From positions 124,001-188,000 of the forward strand of contig CANNZV010000842.1 in NCBI GenBank assembly GCA_947561585.1: a DNA stretch of 64,000 nucleotides, given 5' to 3'. Shown piece by piece: positions 59,505-64,000 of this stretch (the stretch's first letter is position 1; every line of letters begins with the position of its first letter). A program made the position numbers and the translations under genes. The stretch is from Caprella mutica. Its lineage: Eukaryota; Arthropoda; Malacostraca; Amphipoda; Caprellidae. Below the pieces are notes generated by a model that saw only the letters and a program-made list of their open reading frames with translations, had not been told where the DNA came from and made no database searches.

Positions 59505-60076
59505 ACAAAGGGAAATATAAAGGGAAATATAAAGGGAAATATAAAGGGAAATACAAAGGGAAATACAAAGGGAAATATAAAGGGAAATACAAAGGGAATA
59601 CAAAGGGAAATACAAAGGGAAATACAAAGGGAAATACAAAGGGAAATACAAAGGGAAAGACAAAAGGAAATACAAAGGGAAATACAAAGGGAAATACAAA
59701 GGGAAATACAAAGGGAAATACAAAGGGAAATACAAAGGGAAATACAAAGGGAAATACAAAGGGAAATACAAAGGGAAATACAAAGGGAAATAAAAAGGGA
59801 AATACAAAGGGAAATACAAAGGGAAATACAAAAGGAAATACAAAAGGAAATACAAAGGGAAATACAAAGGGAAATACAAAGGGAAATACAAAGGGAAATA
59901 CAAAGGGAAATACAAAGGGAAATACAAAGGGAAATACAAAGGGACATACAAAGGGACATACAAAGGGAAATATAAAGGGAAATACAAAGGGAAATACAAA
60001 GGGAAATACAAAGGGAAATACAAAGGGAAATACAAATGGAAATACAAAGGGAAATACAAAAGGAAATACAAATAAA
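59505..60076. repeat. 12-bp AAAGGGAAATAC array
   Basis: About 47 copies, with TATAAA variants at the left and rare G/A changes. One 11-bp unit near 59598 shifts the frame (KGKY to GNTK). It gives open frames of 226-270 codons on both strands; none is a gene. Confidence 0.97.
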
Positions 60077-60479
60077 TACACAAAGGAACAACAGGACACT
60101 TGGATCGATTTTGGCCAAATGAAGAATAATAATGAATCATGGTAACAAAATAATGGGAAATAAATTAAAATGAAATTTATGTACTACAATAAAGGTTGAC
60201 GGATGGTTTAATCGCGCCTCTTACAGCTGTAATCAAGAGGTTGTCAGATGGGTTAATTCGTTCATCTCATAGGACCAGTTAGTTAGATTAAATGAGTTTA
60301 GAAAGTTATACTGATAGTATTAATCTCATACCTTTTTTTTTGTAAAAGATATAATCAGTAGATTTTGCTCTAAAAGAATATAATCAGCAATAGCTAGGAA
60401 CACATAAAATTTAAATATTACGTTAAATAGCTCCAAGAGACTATTTACATTGGTAGAGGATTAACGTCTGCTTCTAATC

Positions 60480-60990
60480 CAAAGACCACAGCAATGATTT
60501 GTTTACGTCATCGTACAAAGATTAAATTAAATGCAAGGGACTGGAAGAAGCAGTCAGAATGGAAAGTGGCTCCATGGACAAAGTCACCTACCATCGACGG
60601 TGACAAAGCTTATGAATGCAGAAAAGCTACTCAGTAAATGTAGTCACTTACTAAAGAATGTGACAAAAAGGGACACAAGCACCGGTGGCTGCACTCGTGG
60701 ATATGAAAGAGGAAAATGAAGAGGTGATAGGAAATGAAGCCTACGACGCTACCTAACACAAAAATCCAAAACCTCGTAGTTGAAGAGCATAACCCTAGAA
60801 CTTTCCTCTAAAACTGTAAGTACCGTTAATGAAGTGATAAACATGGTAGATATGAAAAAAGACATTACATACTCCAAATTACAACAGATCAGGGCCCATG
60901 GGCCGCCACCTCCCTTAATTCTCTTCCATTCACCACAGATAGCGTCAGAGGGGTACAGAATGACTGATAAATTTAACTGTGAATAGCTGT
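60480..60990 (+). other. Unassigned stretch with a dispersed coding-like motif
   Basis: The frame through LNARDWKKQSEWKVAPWTK (about 60527-60583) is coding-like, and its DNA recurs in part at 30.52-30.59 kb. Short frames on the right (to 60986) have no recognisable domain. Possibly a decayed transposon. No splice sites could be settled. Confidence 0.3.
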
Positions 60991-61035
60991 TAAGCTACAG
61001 AATGACTGATAACTTTAACTGTGAATATCTTGGTT
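60955..61035. repeat. Outlying ancestral-looking units of the 62-kb array
   Basis: Two units of CTACAGAATGACTGATAACT...TTAACTGTGAATA, recognisable relatives of the 39-bp unit that fills 61.49-63.05 kb, 450 bp away. Confidence 0.7.
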
Positions 61036-61449
61036 GCCGGAAATTTTGGTCTCAGAATTTTATGAGTGTCATATCAACATAAATGACCGTTATGTAGTTT
61101 GCTGTATCCGCTTGTTTGCTGTACTGCAGAGTGCACACTTCTTGATTGTTTATTGTTTAATGACCTGGCAGAGGGGTTCGGGGGGCGGCACGCGCCCCGA
61201 TACATCTAATTCTTAAGTTTCATTTATACTGGTGACCGAATATTCTATGACCGAATTTTACACTCAAATCTCATGTTAAATAAACGTCGAAACATGTCAA
61301 AATGACTAAGTTACGCATCATTTTACAATGGTTAAATGATGTTATCCACTTTTAATAAATACACTACACATTTTAGTACTCATAATTTCAACTCGTTCCT
61401 TAATAACACCATTATAAACTGAGACCAAATTCCCTAGAACTGAATAGCT

Positions 61450-63047
61450 TATAAGCTCCAGACTAACAACTTTGATAGAAAATAACTTATAAGGTCCAAA
61501 ATGATAACTTTGACTACTAATAGCTTATAAGCTACAGACTAATAACTTTGACTGCGAATAGCTTATAAGCTACAGACTAATAACTTTGACTACGAATAGC
61601 TTATAAGCTACAGACTAATAACTTTGACTACGAATAGCTTAAAAGCTACAGACTAATAACTTTAGAATGCGAATAGCTTATAAGCTACAGACTAATAACT
61701 TTAGAATGCGAATAGCTTATAAGCTACAGACTAATAACTTTAGAATGCGAATAGCTTATAAGCTACAGACTAATAACTTTTGACTGCGAATAGCTTATAA
61801 GCTAAAGACTAATAACTTTGACTACGAATAGCTTATAAGCTACAGACTAATAACTTTTGACTGCGAATAGCTTATAAGCTACAGACTAATAATTTTTGAC
61901 TGCGAATAGCTTATAAGCTACAGACTAATAACTTTTGACTGCGAATAGCTTATAAGCTACAGACTAATAATTTTTGACTGCGAATAGCTTATAAGCTACA
62001 GACTAAAAACTTTTGACTGCGAATAGCTTATAAGCTACAGACTAATAACTTTTGACTGCGAATAGCTTATAAGCTACAGACTAATAACTTTTGACTGCGA
62101 ATAGCTTATAAGCTACAGACTAATAACTTTAGAATGCGAATAGCTTATAAGCTACAGACTAAAAACTTTTGACTGCGAATAGCTTATAAGCTACAGACTA
62201 ATAACTTTTGACTGCGAATAGCTTATAAGCTACAGACTAATAACTTTGACTGCAAATAGCTTATAAGCTACAGACTAAAAACTTTTGACTGCGAATAGCT
62301 TATAAGCTACAGACTAAAAACTTTTGACTGCGAATAGCTTATAAGCTACAGACTAATAACTTTGACTGCAAATAGCTTATAAGCTACAGACTAATAACTT
62401 TGACTGCGAATAGCTTATAAGCTACAGACTAAAAACTTTTGACTGCGAATAGCTTATAAGCTACAGACTAAAAACTTTTGACTGCGAATAGCTTATAAGC
62501 TACAGACTAAAAACTTTTGACTGCGAATAGCTTATAAGCTACAGACTAATAACTTTTGACTGCGAATAGCTTATAAGCTACAGACTAATAACTTTGACTG
62601 CAAATAGCTTATAAGCTACAGACTAAAAACTTTTGACTGCGAATAGCTTATAAGCTACAGACTAAAAACTTTTGACTGCGAATAGCTTATAAGCTACAGA
62701 CTAATAACTTTGACTGCAAATAGCTTATAAGCTACAGACTAATAACTTTGACTGCGAATAGCTTATAAGCTACAGACTAAAAACTTTTGACTGCGAATAG
62801 CTTATAAGCTACAGACTAAAAACTTTTGACTGCGAATAGCTTATAAGCTACAGACTAATAACTTTGACTGCGAATAGCTTATAAGCTACAGACTAAAAAC
62901 TTTTGACTGCGAATAGCTTATAAGCTACAGACTAAAAACTTTTGACTGCGAATAGCTTATAAGCTACAGACTAATAACTTTGACTGCAAATAGCTTATAA
63001 GCTACAGACTAATAACTTTGACTGCAAATAGCTTATAAGCTACAGAG
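61450..63047. repeat. 36-39-bp array with TAGCTTATAAGCTA core, about 1.6 kb
   Basis: About 41 copies of a unit TAGCTTATAAGCTACAGACT then AATAACTTTTGACTGCGAA. The 14-bp core is a perfect palindrome and almost invariant; changes are concentrated in the spacer (TAATAACTTTGACTGCAAA, TAAAAACTTTTGACTGCGAA, TTTAGAATGCGAA). Variant types recur in a block order. Confidence 0.97.
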
Positions 63048-63109
63048 TGATGTGACATTTTATTGCCCTCATAACACTTATTTTTTACAGCCAAATGCTA
63101 CTCAGGAAA

Positions 63110-63150
63110 GCTCTTTATGTGTGACCGGCAATGTGGAATTAACCCTAAAC
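63110..63150. repeat. Relic of a MITE end
   Basis: GTGACCGGCAATGTGGAATT resembles the right end of the TCGGTTTCACATCTTCGGT family (compare CGATCGAAAATGTGGAAAT at 31.65 kb and GACCGAAAATGTGGAACT at 46.76 kb). As at 46.75 kb, it directly touches a minisatellite. Confidence 0.4.
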
Positions 63151-63152
63151 GC

Positions 63153-63560
63153 AGGGGTGAAAAGGATGGGGTGAAATGATGGTGTGAAATGATGGTGTGA
63201 AATGGAAGGGGTGAAAAGGATGGGGTGAAATGATGGAGTGAAAAGGATGGTGTGAAATGGATGGGATGAAAAGGATGGGGTGAAATGGATGGGGTGAAAT
63301 GGATGGGGTGAAATGGATGGGATGAAAAGGATGGGGTGAAATGGATGGGGTGAAATGGATGGGGTGAAAAGGATGGGGTGAAATGGATGGGGTGAAATGG
63401 ATGGTGTGGAATGGATGGGATGAAAGGATGGGGTGAAAAGATGGAGTGAAAGGATGGGGTGAAAAGATGGAGTGAAAGGATGGAGTGAAAGAATGGAGTG
63501 AAAGGATGGAGTGAAAGGATGGAGTGAAAAGGAAGGTGTGAGGTGGATGGAATAAATGGA
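63153..63560. repeat. 13-15-bp purine-rich array
   Basis: GGATGGGGTGAAAT and variants (GGATGGAGTGAAA), about 28 units. Strongly purine on the plus strand. The minus-strand 175-codon frame is a by-product. Confidence 0.93.
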
Positions 63561-63938
63561 GTCACGATGATATATTTATTCCTTTTCTTAGTAATATATT
63601 CACAAGAAATTATTTTTTCTATCAAATAAAATAATAATTGTTAAACCTAAATTTGGTCTACTTCTTCATCTCCAATGTGATACAAACATCAAAATATCAC
63701 AGAAGAAACCTCTCCCCTCTTATAAATAATATAATGGACGTTTTTAAAGTGTTATTCAATTTAACTTTCAAGGCCTGGCAATCTCAGCAACCCTAAGTGT
63801 GAATCACTGTAATGTCAGTCACATGCGACATTTATCCATTGCCTCAAAATGCATTTCTATATTTTAGTGCAAACTTGCGAGTGATGAGTAAAGCTGCTTA
63901 GTGTCATAATAAAGCCCGTCAGTAGATCAGAGAATGGA

Positions 63939-64000
63939 GGCTGTCTACCGATAAATCTACCGATAAGAGGGATCTACCGATAAGAGGCATCTACCGATAA
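63939..64000. repeat. 17-bp array running off the window
   Basis: ATCTACCGATAAGAGGC, about four units, cut by the window end. Confidence 0.85.

Noticed and set aside
59306..60145. Open frames of 226-270 codons, one looking like a membrane protein (CISLCISL), one Lys/Asn-rich
   Set aside because: Readings of the 12-bp AAAGGGAAATAC array on opposite strands.
63098..63625. 175-codon His/Pro/Ser-rich minus-strand frame
   Set aside because: Purine-rich minisatellite read on the opposite strand.

Overview
This is AT-rich eukaryotic DNA from an animal, most likely an invertebrate. Its genes are split by short GT-AG introns, and it is full of non-autonomous DNA transposons, a truncated LINE and a very large number of minisatellites. 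There is nothing prokaryotic here: no operons, no Shine-Dalgarno sites, no CRISPR. I cannot name the species from the sequence alone.

Region 1 (1-25.6 kb) holds the only complete genes I can support: three paralogues of the fatty-acid-amide-hydrolase (FAAH) branch of the amidase-signature family. FAAH-A (547-5000, +) and FAAH-B (7934-12766, +) lie in tandem. FAAH-C (25601-19177, -) is convergent with FAAH-B across a 6.4-kb transposon-rich gap. I rebuilt all ten exons of each copy by hand. The intron positions and phases are the same in all three. The products are 546, 541 and 557 residues. A and B keep the Lys/cis-Ser/Ser triad at exactly the spacing of mammalian FAAH (75 and 24 residues). 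C has Asp at the nucleophile position, and one of its introns starts with GC. The end of the last exon of FAAH-B, stop codon included, has been amplified into a 42-bp minisatellite.

Region 2 (13-33 kb, overlapping region 1) is dominated by foldback/MITE elements. They include a head-to-head pair that makes a 1.3-kb palindrome, two PIF/Harbinger-like copies with TAA-type flanks, a 667-bp foldback element, a 683-bp terminal-inverted-repeat element, a Tc1/mariner-like hairpin element carrying a nested insertion, and a family with a 34-bp palindrome at its centre.

Region 3 (30-64 kb) is close to gene-free and is built largely from unrelated tandem arrays with units of 12 to 42 bp. More than twenty arrays cover very roughly a fifth of the window. 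Between them lie two orphan candidate exons (33.5 and 34.7 kb), a hAT-like element with an array inside it, a MITE carrying a THAP-like fragment, a LINE 3' end, and a repeat pair that shows one MITE insertion as a filled and an empty site. The long open frames in this half are mostly repeat arrays whose unit is a multiple of 3, or whose three-unit period lacks stops; I do not call them genes. The three amidases probably act on fatty-acid amides or esters. Nothing else in the window can be tied to their pathway.
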